This document shows positions 16,573 through 24,719 of a stretch of 64,000 nt of DNA, piece by piece. Position 1 is the stretch's first letter. Each line of letters begins with the position of its first letter. This DNA comes from Spongiibacter marinus (GTDB lineage: Bacteria > Pseudomonadota > Gammaproteobacteria > Pseudomonadales > Spongiibacteraceae). A model generated the notes under the pieces. That model ran no database searches and was not told where the DNA came from. It saw only the letters and a program-made list of their open reading frames with translations. Where the stretch lies: the NCBI RefSeq assembly GCF_016906995.1, contig NZ_JAFBBD010000002.1:271667-335666 (forward strand). The letters run 5' to 3'. The translations under genes were made by a program, and so were the position numbers.

Positions 16573-17820
16573 ATGAAATCAGCAAGCAGTTTTCGGCGTA
16601 ATCTCAGTTGGCTGGCAACCGGCGAACTGATGGTTCGCGTGTCGCGATTGATCACGACACTCATCCTGGCTCGCTGCTTGAGTTTGCAGGACTACGGACT
16701 CGCAGCGCTCGCGCTAGCGACCGCGGAGATTGTGAGAATTCTTGCTGCCAATGGCATTGGCAATCTAATCGTCAAAGCCGAGGAGCACAAACTGGGGCGG
16801 GTTTCGCAGACGGTGTTTTGGCTTAACCTGTCTATCGGCATTGTGATGTTTGCGCTGCAGTTTTTCCTCGCCCCCCTTATCGCCGACCTTTACCAATCTC
16901 CCGTTTTGGCCTCGCTGTTACAGGCGCTGGCTTTTAGTCACTTAATTTACCCCTTTGCGATGGTTCAATTTAACCTCTTGCAGCGTGATAGCCGGATGAA
17001 GGAAGCGGGTCTGATTATGGGGGCCACGGTGACAATGGATAACTTGATCAGTGCCGCACTGGCGCTGAGCGGATTCGGTGTCTGGTCGGTCATTTGGCCG
17101 AAGTTATTCGCCGCTGTGGTGTGGGTAGTGGTGATTAATCGGCGCATCCGCTGGGTGCCGAAGCTGCAATTTTCATTGCAGGAACTGGTGACCGCGCGAC
17201 GCTATTCCGGAGGGGTATTGCTCGCAGAGTGCTTAAAAAACGGCCGCGGTCAATTTGACTTATTTATCCTCGGCCGCCTGTTACCAGCTGACCTGTTTGG
17301 GCTTTATGCCTTTGCGCGCAATGCCGGTCTGGGAATAAGTCTGTCGCTGACAAACAGCTTTAATACTGCCTTGCTGCCGAAACTGTGTGATACCCGTCGC
17401 GAGGGTGGTGCACTGGAACTGAGTTATTACTCAAGTTTAAAAACGGCGATGCGACTCATCGCGCCAGTGATTCTTTGCCAGGCACTATTGGCGCCGTTAT
17501 ACGTGCCGTTACTGTTCGGCGAGAAATGGGCGCCAGCCAGTGTGCTTGTTGCGCTTTTGTGTCTGTCGGCGGTTCCGCGAATGGTGTTTGAGTCTGCCAG
17601 TATGTATTTTCGTGCGGCTGACAACTTACGCGGTGAAAATCACATTGCCGTGGCCTTCACCGCGCTGTTTTGTGCGGTGATCGCGGCGTCGAGTTTTCTG
17701 GGAGCGCAAGCCGTCGCCCTGGCAATGATTATTTGCTATCTCGGCGGCGCGTGGGCGGTACTCGTGATGATACACCGCGCACCTCGCGGTGTTATTCGCG
17801 CGCCCTTATCTGCCGCATAG
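16573..17820 (+). CDS. Wzx-type polysaccharide flippase
   Basis: 415 residues with 10-12 hydrophobic helices and the early LSLQDYGLAALALA block typical of the oligosaccharide flippase/MOP family. It would flip undecaprenyl-linked repeat units across the inner membrane for Wzy-dependent polymerisation. I choose ATG 16573 (MKSASSF): the frame is open further upstream, but those codons cover the sigma-54 promoter, and AAGGG precedes 16573. This is the first gene of the plus-strand arm of the exopolysaccharide locus and has two enhancer-like dyads upstream. Confidence 0.87.
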   Translation: MKSASSFRRNLSWLATGELMVRVSRLITTLILARCLSLQDYGLAALALATAEIVRILAANGIGNLIVKAEEHKLGRVSQTVFWLNLSIGIVMFALQFFLAPLIADLYQSPVLASLLQALAFSHLIYPFAMVQFNLLQRDSRMKEAGLIMGATVTMDNLISAALALSGFGVWSVIWPKLFAAVVWVVVINRRIRWVPKLQFSLQELVTARRYSGGVLLAECLKNGRGQFDLFILGRLLPADLFGLYAFARNAGLGISLSLTNSFNTALLPKLCDTRREGGALELSYYSSLKTAMRLIAPVILCQALLAPLYVPLLFGEKWAPASVLVALLCLSAVPRMVFESASMYFRAADNLRGENHIAVAFTALFCAVIAASSFLGAQAVALAMIICYLGGAWAVLVMIHRAPRGVIRAPLSAA

Positions 17821-17892
17821 CGCCACTGCGCTCGGCGTGCTTACCCCTTTTTATTTTCCCCTGATGATCGTCGCTTTAGTCGGCAAGCTGCC

Positions 17893-17905
17893 TTGCAAAA
17901 TGCGA
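17893..17905. promoter_or_regulatory. Exopolysaccharide dyad site 3 (upstream of the initiating transferase)
   Basis: TTGCA-AAA-TGCGA, one mismatch from perfect symmetry. It lies about 92 bp upstream of the -24 box at 17990; the DNA between is very AT-rich and probably easily bent. Confidence 0.72.
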
Positions 17906-17989
17906 ATAGCTTTGCAGTAGCGGTAAAGCTATTTAGCGATAATTTTTAAAAAATATAATAAAAACATAAAGTTAATTTATTTTTTTGTT

Positions 17990-18005
17990 TGGCATAGCGG
18001 TTGCA
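17990..18005 (+). promoter_or_regulatory. Sigma-54 promoter of the ExoY-like gene
   Basis: TGGCAT-AGCGG-TTGCA is a near-consensus -24/-12 element preceded by a T-rich stretch. The predicted start near 18016 is about 27 nt before ATG 18043. This is one of the best matches in the window. Confidence 0.78.
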
Positions 18006-18042
18006 ATTTCCCTGGAAAGCGAACACCAACGGGGTAATTGAT

Positions 18043-18732
18043 ATGCAAGCAATAAAGAATCAGGTCTCCAGTGCCTACCTAATTTTTATTTCCAGCCTGT
18101 TCATGCCCGCCGGGTTATCTCTGCGGAAATTTCTACGCAGTGGTTATAAGCGTAGCTACGACATTGTATTAAGTGGCGGATTGCTATTGCTGCTGTCACC
18201 GCTACTCGTCGTCACAGCGGCGGCCATTCTTTTTGAAAGCCGCGGCCCAATTTTCTTCCGTCAGCAGCGTGTCGGAAAGAATGGCGAGCAGTTTTCAATT
18301 TATAAGTTTCGGTCGATGTGTACTGACAGAGCACTGCATAGACAAGTGGAATCAATGTCAGGTGACCGGGATGGTATCTGCAAGAAATTCGTAAACGACC
18401 CTCGCGTGACACGGGTAGGGCAGTTTATTCGCAAATACTCAATCGATGAGTTACCGCAGCTGATTAATGTACTGCGCGGCGAAATGTCGATGATCGGCCC
18501 GCGCCCGGCACTGCCTGCAGAAGTGGCTCAATACAGCGAGTATCAGCGCGGACGTTTGAAGGCATTACCTGGAATTTCAGGCCTATGGCAGGTGTCTGGC
18601 CGAGCGGATTTGAATTTTGATCAGCAGGTGGAGCTGGATCTGCAGTATATCCGCCAACAAAGCCTGGCCACTGATTTGCGAATAGCGTTGAAAACAGTAC
18701 CTGCGGTGTTGTCGGGAAGCGGGGCGTATTGA
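18043..18732 (+). CDS. ExoY/WcaJ-type initiating sugar-phosphate transferase
   Basis: 229 residues of the bacterial sugar-transferase (polyprenol-phosphate phosphoglycosyltransferase) family. A membrane segment (about 41-64) precedes the catalytic domain with YKFRSM (87-92), the DE pair at 135-136 (SIDELPQL), IGPRP (151-155) and the LPGISGLWQVSGR block (175-187). It transfers a hexose-1-phosphate to undecaprenyl phosphate to start each repeat unit. The protein is the short, single-hydrophobic-domain form rather than the five-helix WbaP form. It has its own sigma-54 promoter and dyad, and leads a tight run of glycosyltransferase genes. Confidence 0.92.
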   Translation: MQAIKNQVSSAYLIFISSLFMPAGLSLRKFLRSGYKRSYDIVLSGGLLLLLSPLLVVTAAAILFESRGPIFFRQQRVGKNGEQFSIYKFRSMCTDRALHRQVESMSGDRDGICKKFVNDPRVTRVGQFIRKYSIDELPQLINVLRGEMSMIGPRPALPAEVAQYSEYQRGRLKALPGISGLWQVSGRADLNFDQQVELDLQYIRQQSLATDLRIALKTVPAVLSGSGAY

Positions 18733-18791
18733 AGAGCGGGCCGTCGGGTATCTGCCCGGCACTGCCAGTAATAGCGAATGAGGAACCAGCG

Positions 18792-19808
18792 ATGAAAAAT
18801 AATCACTCAGCACACCGCGATCAGCCCTTAGTGAGCGTTGTTATTCCAATGTATAACGCAGCGGCCTATCTTCGCGAATGTATTGACTCTGTTATTGCGC
18901 AGAGCTATCCACACCTGGAGATAATTGCGGTGGATGACGGGTCTCCGGACAACGGTGCCGACATCGTGCGGGGCTACCAGGACTCGCGCATTGTGGTTAT
19001 TCAGCAAGAAAACAGGGGCTTGGCCGGTGCGCGCAATACCGGTATTCGCCACGCGCACGGCGCATTTATTGCCCTGCTAGACGCTGACGACAGTTGGCAT
19101 TCAACGAAAATTGCCAGGCACGTAGATCATCTCCTGTCCGACCCTGAAATCGGTGTTAGCTACAGTGCATCGCGGTTTATGAACGAAGCCAGTGTCGATA
19201 TGGGGATCGGCCAGTACCCGAAAACAACGGGCGTCACGGCAGTCGATATATTTTGTAGAAACCCGGTGGGCAATGGCTCTGCGCCCGTCTTCCGCGCAGG
19301 CGTATTTAAGGACATCGCCTTCACGAACGCCGCTGTTGGCCATCGCGACCCGCAATTCTTCGATGAATCCTTTAGACAGTCCGAGGATGTGGAATGCTGG
19401 TTACGGATTGCGCTCTCGACGTCGTGGCGATTCGAGGGGCTGGCGGAGGCCTTAACGAACTACCGCGTAAATGGAGACGGCTTATCGGCGAACTGGGTCA
19501 AGCAATTGGCCGCCTGGGAGCGCAATGTCGACAAAAATCGCGCACTGTCGCCATCATTTTTTAACGACCATGAAGGCTTGGCGCGTGCCTACCAGTATCG
19601 CTACCTTTGCCGGCGTGCCATTCAATCGAGAGATGCGAAGAATGCGGCGCTGTTATTGGTGAAATCACTGCGCAGTGACTGGACGATCTCGCTTAGGGAT
19701 CCTTTAAAAACGGTGCTAACGGCCGGGTGCGCATCGCTGTTGCTGATTCTTCCCACTCGCGGATACGACACCGTTGAGCGACTGATTATGTCGTCAATGC
19801 CGTCATAG
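18792..19808 (+). CDS. Family-2 glycosyltransferase
   Basis: 338 residues with a GT-A fold: start LVSVVIPMYNAAAYL, VDDGS near residue 48-51 and the metal-binding DADD at 97-100. It probably adds one sugar of the repeat unit on the cytoplasmic face. ATG 18792 has AGGA upstream and is preferred over the in-frame codons overlapping the ExoY stop. It is a paralogue of the minus-strand enzyme at 21361, which has the same layout. Confidence 0.88.
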   Translation: MKNNHSAHRDQPLVSVVIPMYNAAAYLRECIDSVIAQSYPHLEIIAVDDGSPDNGADIVRGYQDSRIVVIQQENRGLAGARNTGIRHAHGAFIALLDADDSWHSTKIARHVDHLLSDPEIGVSYSASRFMNEASVDMGIGQYPKTTGVTAVDIFCRNPVGNGSAPVFRAGVFKDIAFTNAAVGHRDPQFFDESFRQSEDVECWLRIALSTSWRFEGLAEALTNYRVNGDGLSANWVKQLAAWERNVDKNRALSPSFFNDHEGLARAYQYRYLCRRAIQSRDAKNAALLLVKSLRSDWTISLRDPLKTVLTAGCASLLLILPTRGYDTVERLIMSSMPS

Positions 19809-19820
19809 GTGCGCCTACAA

Positions 19821-20534
19821 ATGGAGTCCTTAACAAAGCTTGTTGTTAGGCGCGCCCCGCATTATCGGCGGTGGCTCGCTTTGCCCTCCTTGTGGCCACT
19901 GACATTGAGCCTGGCGATTTTATTCTCGGTACTGATGCTGTCGAATACCCTGGGCGTGTCGCCAGAGGCGCTCATAGATGGCCGCACCGGCAGCAGAGGC
20001 CAAGCGGATTGGTACGATGGTTTGCTGGCGAAACTCAGTACCATAGTCTTGGGTATGAGTGCCGCCATATTGCTATTTGCCGTGTATCTACGGCGGCAGG
20101 ATGAGCGCTTCCATTGTCGCAGTAGCGCCAGCTTTTGGTTTGCAAGTTATACCCTGTTATTGCTTTTGCATGATTTATTCTCTGCGCCGATGACAACCGA
20201 CAGTATTCTGGTTGATGTTATCCGAGCCTGTTTCCAAGCGACGTTGGGTTTGTTAGCACTTCTTCTACTTTGGCTGTTTCGTGGGGTTGTCGGCCGGTCG
20301 CGACGCTATGCACTGACTGCGGCGATGTGCTGGGGTATTTCCGTTAGCGTTGATGTACTGATCGACAGTGGTATCAGCAATGGTGTTGCGCTATTGCAGC
20401 TAGAGGAGGGTGCGAAACTGCTGGGTATTTTTTTCTGGGGTCAGTTCTGTGTAGAGCTTTCCAGCCGCAGTATTCGCGAGCCGGCACATATTGGCCGTCG
20501 TACTCCACCGCCTCTGGATGACCACTATGAATAA
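19821..20534 (+). CDS. Hypothetical inner-membrane protein of the exopolysaccharide arm
   Basis: About 237 residues with roughly five hydrophobic helices, separated by short charged loops. I recognise no family. It lies 12 bp after one glycosyltransferase and overlaps the next by 8 bp, so it is made with them. A role in polymer modification, anchoring or regulation at the membrane is possible. GTG 19809 is an alternative start; ATG 19821 is chosen because AGGTG precedes it. Confidence 0.6.
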   Translation: MESLTKLVVRRAPHYRRWLALPSLWPLTLSLAILFSVLMLSNTLGVSPEALIDGRTGSRGQADWYDGLLAKLSTIVLGMSAAILLFAVYLRRQDERFHCRSSASFWFASYTLLLLLHDLFSAPMTTDSILVDVIRACFQATLGLLALLLLWLFRGVVGRSRRYALTAAMCWGISVSVDVLIDSGISNGVALLQLEEGAKLLGIFFWGQFCVELSSRSIREPAHIGRRTPPPLDDHYE

Positions 20535-21321
20535 ACCACGCTTAATCTTCACGTTGGCCCTTAACGGTTATCACTTGCGCTATCGGCAGTGCATTGCTGC
20601 TCAGCGGCGATACGCCGAGCGTGTCGGCGCGGAGTACCTAGCCGTTACCAAGCCAAGTGTGCACTCGCTGTGCAATGAGGTGGCCTGGCTAAAGTTGTAC
20701 TTGATTCGAGACGCATTGCATTGCGGCTACGCCGAGGTCATGTTTATAGATGCCGATGCGCAGCCGCGTGCAGACGCCCCTGACTTTAGCGAGGCTATGT
20801 CCGTCGGAAAATCGATATTTGCGGCGAACGGGTATTCGGGGCGTATTAATTCTGGGGTGTTGGTATTTCGCGCTGGGCCCGAATCACTGGCGTTTCTAAA
20901 CCGTGTAATCGCCGCAATGACAATGACACTGCCAGAAGAGGATGAGGTGGGCTGGGGCGAAAACGGGCACATTATTCATTTCCTGAAAACGGAGAGCCGG
21001 TTTCAGCGTATCTCGTCGCGCTGGAATAATAATTATTGCCCGCAGATGGATGACTATATTCGCCACTACAGCGCTGGCCCGCTGCGCGATATGTTCAAGC
21101 CGCGATTAAGCGAAGTCATTGGCTTTTATGGCTATCGTATAATCATGCGATTGTTACGCAGTATCGCAAAGGCTGAACCGGGCGGCTCTCCCTCGCAGCA
21201 GCTGGAAGCGTTGTGCAAAGCTGTCCGCAAAAACCTTCCCCACAACAGTGCGCTGTCGACAGCCACTTCCCGGATTACGCCGCACATTTATTGCGAAAAT
21301 AGTTTGCCCCACAAAAAGTAA
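20527..21321 (+). CDS. GT-A-fold glycosyltransferase, GMA12/MNN10-like
   Basis: 264 residues with the DxD motif as FIDADAQP (D75, D77), preceded by EVAWLKLYLIRDAL, the usual helix in alpha-galactosyl/mannosyl transferases related to PF05637. The later SGRINSGVLVFR block and a nearby Glu/Asn-rich loop fit an acceptor site. It probably extends the repeat unit. ATG 20527 overlaps the previous stop by 8 bp. It is the last gene of the plus arm and converges with the minus arm about 40 bp away. Confidence 0.72.
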   Translation: MNKPRLIFTLALNGYHLRYRQCIAAQRRYAERVGAEYLAVTKPSVHSLCNEVAWLKLYLIRDALHCGYAEVMFIDADAQPRADAPDFSEAMSVGKSIFAANGYSGRINSGVLVFRAGPESLAFLNRVIAAMTMTLPEEDEVGWGENGHIIHFLKTESRFQRISSRWNNNYCPQMDDYIRHYSAGPLRDMFKPRLSEVIGFYGYRIIMRLLRSIAKAEPGGSPSQQLEALCKAVRKNLPHNSALSTATSRITPHIYCENSLPHKK

Positions 21322-21360
21322 CGCCGTGGCTAAATAGCGCCCGCCAATGGACGGTGCAGG

Positions 21361-22302
21361 CTAGCGCTTCAGTAGCAAGGCAAGTTCCCATTTCAATTTC
21401 CGTTTTGGTAGTAGCCAGCAACGTTTGTCACGTAGTAAGGCCCGCGCTTTATCATATTCGCCGGCCTGTATGTTTAGCTGCGCGATGTGAAGAATATGGT
21501 TAGCGGTTAGCCGTAGCATTGCCTTGCTTCGCGGATCGTTGCTTGCCTCGGCTGTGGCTCGCAGGCGCAGGCTGAATGGGCACTCCTGATCGGGGGGATT
21601 ACTAATACACGCACGATTGTCGGCATCCTGTCGGTAGAGTGCTTTGTATGACCGGGAAAAGGCCATTGGGTATTTATAGGCGATTCTCACCCAAAGGTCC
21701 TGATCTTCTCCCATTGGCTCGTGCAAAGGAAATGCACCAATCTCCTCGAATACGGATTTTGGAATGCAGCAGCTCGACGGGGTAATGGGTAGCTCGCCCC
21801 GACTGGCGACTTCGAAAAAATCATAGCTGAACTGGCTGTGATTTTTTGTGCTCGCTGGAAAGCGCGGATGGATGGGGCGCTCTGTTCCGCTGTTTTCGTA
21901 ATAGTGGGAGTAGGCCGTTGAGTAGGCGCCGCATTCGGGGAATAGGTGAATAAGCGCCTCGATTTCTTGTATTAACCCGGGTTTCCATAGGTCATCGGCG
22001 TCCAGAAACAACAGGTAGTCGGCGGTTGCTGCACTGATGGCAGTATTTCGAGCGGCGGAAACACCGGCGTTCTCTTGTTCGATAAGGCGAATACGCGAGT
22101 CCGATGTCGCCATGCTGCGAACTTTCTCCGGGCCATCGTCGCTGGAGCCGTCATCGACAACAATAATTTCCAAGTTGTCGTAGTTCTGCGCCTGTATGGA
22201 ACGCAGCGCATCGCCAATGTGTGCAGCCTTGTTGTACAAGGGAATAAGAACGGAAAACCGAGGTTGTTTGTCTGTGCTGCTGTCAACATTTGAGGTCGTC
22301 AT
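21361..22302 (-). CDS. Family-2 glycosyltransferase
   Basis: 313 residues: FSVLIPLYNKAAHI at the start, VVDDGSSDDG around 48-57 and DADD at 101-104 form a standard GT-A nucleotide and metal site. The C-terminal half carries a helical tail. It is the last gene of the minus arm and begins 2 bp after the pyruvyl transferase stop. It should add a sugar in the cytoplasm. Confidence 0.88.
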   Translation of the reverse strand: MTTSNVDSSTDKQPRFSVLIPLYNKAAHIGDALRSIQAQNYDNLEIIVVDDGSSDDGPEKVRSMATSDSRIRLIEQENAGVSAARNTAISAATADYLLFLDADDLWKPGLIQEIEALIHLFPECGAYSTAYSHYYENSGTERPIHPRFPASTKNHSQFSYDFFEVASRGELPITPSSCCIPKSVFEEIGAFPLHEPMGEDQDLWVRIAYKYPMAFSRSYKALYRQDADNRACISNPPDQECPFSLRLRATAEASNDPRSKAMLRLTANHILHIAQLNIQAGEYDKARALLRDKRCWLLPKRKLKWELALLLKR

Positions 22303-22304
22303 GG

Positions 22305-23396
22305 CTAGTGAGTCCAGTTACTGAGGGCCATTTTTTCCGCGTCGGCAAGGGGCAAACGGGGCGGGACATAGTCGCCCCGATGTATCGTCGCTATTGCGGT
22401 ACTTAGCGAGTCTTTGTCGACATGCCGACTATCAATGGCAAAGTCAGTCGATTGCTGAATATCGCGGCACCAATTTTCGCATTTGCGGTGATAGTTCAGG
22501 GAAATACACGGGGTATTGCTGAGGTAGGCAAAGACCGCCGCATGGAGTCGCATCGCCACGATCATTGATAGCTTGCTGATTTCCCTAACGGCCTCATAGG
22601 GGGTTGGGTTGTAGGGAATAATCTTGCAGGGCGTCTCGCCAAGTCGCGCGCATAAATCACGGTGTACTTGTTGATCTCCTAATGTGGGGTGCCCATTGAA
22701 GTCGATCAAGCGTATCTCCGCGCCGGTTTCGCGATGATGTTGAATCAAGGCGTCGGCGAGTATCTGGTTGCGCACATGTTCAGCGTTCTCATCGCCGGTG
22801 AGCCGTTCGACGGGACAAAGGGCAACGCCGATAGCGTTGTCGCGCTCGGGCATTAGCGCCTGCTGGAACGCGGGCTGGCTGATCATACTAGGGGCCAGGT
22901 CGAAGGTCAGTGCGGTATTGGCGTTGGGAGCGATACTGCGGGCGATATCGAGACTGGTTTTGTCTCTCAGCCCGGTAAAGGTGCAGGCATTTAGGAATGT
23001 TGCGCAGGCTTTTTCTGCCGCTACGTCATTGAATGGGCCCAGGCCGACGCCTGCTGCACAATGCTGGTTGCTGGTAGCGAGTTTTAAATAGTGGGTTTTT
23101 TGCGCAATATCTTTTGCGGTATGGAAGACAGATCCGCCGCCGATGATAATGTGCTCGCTGCGCGCCGCGGCCCAATACTTGAGCAGCCGGTCCTGGCCTT
23201 TGAAGCGTTGCTTTTTTGCCTGCACGGCGCTTAGCTGCAGTTGCTGCAAGGCCTCACTGCCGCTGGCGCCAGTGGCGGCAATATGCCGGCTGTGATATCG
23301 ACGGCGCGCGCCCTCGGCAGCGGCGGCCATGAGCATATCATCGCCGGTATTTTGCATGCCGTAATAGCCGATTAGCAGGGTGTCGAAGGCAGCCAT
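22305..23396 (-). CDS. Polysaccharide pyruvyl transferase family protein
   Basis: 363 residues with the PF04230 pattern: an N-terminal GYYGMQNTGDDM nucleotide-like loop, the IIGGGSVFH glycine motif in the first third, and the C-terminal MIVAMRLHAAVFAYLSNTPCISLNYHRK block typical of CsaB/WcaK/ExoV proteins. It transfers pyruvate from phosphoenolpyruvate to a sugar as a ketal, adding negative charge to the polymer. It sits between the polymerase and the last glycosyltransferase. The chemistry is inferred from the family. Confidence 0.85.
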   Translation of the reverse strand: MAAFDTLLIGYYGMQNTGDDMLMAAAAEGARRRYHSRHIAATGASGSEALQQLQLSAVQAKKQRFKGQDRLLKYWAAARSEHIIIGGGSVFHTAKDIAQKTHYLKLATSNQHCAAGVGLGPFNDVAAEKACATFLNACTFTGLRDKTSLDIARSIAPNANTALTFDLAPSMISQPAFQQALMPERDNAIGVALCPVERLTGDENAEHVRNQILADALIQHHRETGAEIRLIDFNGHPTLGDQQVHRDLCARLGETPCKIIPYNPTPYEAVREISKLSMIVAMRLHAAVFAYLSNTPCISLNYHRKCENWCRDIQQSTDFAIDSRHVDKDSLSTAIATIHRGDYVPPRLPLADAEKMALSNWTH

Positions 23397-23411
23397 TTTC
23401 TTGGTTCCTAA

Positions 23412-24719
23412 TCAGTGATGCGTTGCCGAAGAACGCTGGCGGAGAATACTTTGTGCGATGGTGTCATTGCGAAAGGCGATGCCGATTAACACCAGCGCCG
23501 GCCAAAACAGATACGCAAGAATTTCCAGGTTTTCACCAAAGCTGAACATAATGAGTATTAGCATACAGGCTAAGCCCGCGCGAGATACGCAGCACCGCTG
23601 GGCCTGCATGAGTAACAGTAATAGGGTGACAAGCATGGGAATCAGCAACGCCAGAAAGCCAACGGCGCCCTTGACGAATAGTAGGCCGTACCAGCTGTGG
23701 TGGGAGCCAATAGGCATATATTCCACCAGGTGAGGCCCTCTTTCTACAACGCCGTGTCCCCAAACAGGCGCTTCATCTCGCCAGCGCTGTATTGCAATTC
23801 TTGCCAGCGCCGAGCGGACTCGGCTCGAGCCTGCGCGGGCAGCTTTGAATTCCGCAATGGAGCTTTCAGCGAAGGCCATGAGTTGGGTGGCTACAACGGC
23901 CACTGCTGATATGCCCACACCGCCAGTTAGCCACAGTGCCGGTGAGTTGAGGCGGGAAATGAAAAAGACCGCTGGCGATACGAAAAGCATTGCAACCAGT
24001 CCGGCGCGAGACTGGCACATAAGCACCATCGCGACACTGCCGATAATGCCGATCCAGCGCCAGCGGATATTTTTTTCCTGCAGTGCAAAGACTAAGTAGA
24101 AATTGGCCAGTAGGCCGGCAGCCGGTGCCCAGGGGGTGAAAAAGCGCCAGCGGGGGCCGAGGGATTCGGGGTTAATGCCATAGAGCTGGAACTCGAAGAA
24201 CTCCGGGCCGGGGCCACCAATTGCTTTGAGTGGCGAAATATAGATAGTGCCCGGAATGGGGGTATACGCGGCGATAACAAATAGCGGAATTAACAACAGC
24301 GTATGCAGGCAAATAACGCAGCAGGCGCGATAAACCAGCTCTGCACGGATAGGTAAGGTGGCGCCAATTAGTATGAAAATGGCCAGTAGTGCCCAGCCCT
24401 TTGCCCAGCCGATCGTGGACTTGATCATCGCGGGCAGGCCGAGATAGAAATCCAAATGCCCCATAATCAAGGCCACTTCCATCACCAGCATGGCGACCAC
24501 CCACAGTATAACCACGGGGTGCGGTTCAACTTGAATCGATCTGGCGCGCATCGGCGCAGGTAGCCACAGGTTGTAGGCCCAGTAGCCGAGCAGAATCCAA
24601 CCGAGCACCGGCGCAATAATGTATACCGCGCCGAGGGCGTAAAAGGGATAGGTAAGAATTAGAGCGTACCAAATCCACTTTTCGATAATATTTTCTGGAG
24701 CAATTGCTTGCGTTTCCAC
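23412..24719 (-). CDS. Wzy-type polysaccharide polymerase / O-antigen ligase family
   Basis: 435 residues with about ten to twelve membrane helices and one large periplasmic loop carrying the WGHGVVERGPH and GSHHSWYGLL segments characteristic of the Wzy_C (O-antigen ligase/polymerase) domain. It would join repeat units at the periplasmic face. The only good start is GTG 24719, which lies 61 nt inside the 3' end of the co-polymerase gene and has no obvious SD, so translation is probably coupled to it. Confidence 0.85.
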   Translation of the reverse strand: METQAIAPENIIEKWIWYALILTYPFYALGAVYIIAPVLGWILLGYWAYNLWLPAPMRARSIQVEPHPVVILWVVAMLVMEVALIMGHLDFYLGLPAMIKSTIGWAKGWALLAIFILIGATLPIRAELVYRACCVICLHTLLLIPLFVIAAYTPIPGTIYISPLKAIGGPGPEFFEFQLYGINPESLGPRWRFFTPWAPAAGLLANFYLVFALQEKNIRWRWIGIIGSVAMVLMCQSRAGLVAMLFVSPAVFFISRLNSPALWLTGGVGISAVAVVATQLMAFAESSIAEFKAARAGSSRVRSALARIAIQRWRDEAPVWGHGVVERGPHLVEYMPIGSHHSWYGLLFVKGAVGFLALLIPMLVTLLLLLMQAQRCCVSRAGLACMLILIMFSFGENLEILAYLFWPALVLIGIAFRNDTIAQSILRQRSSATHH

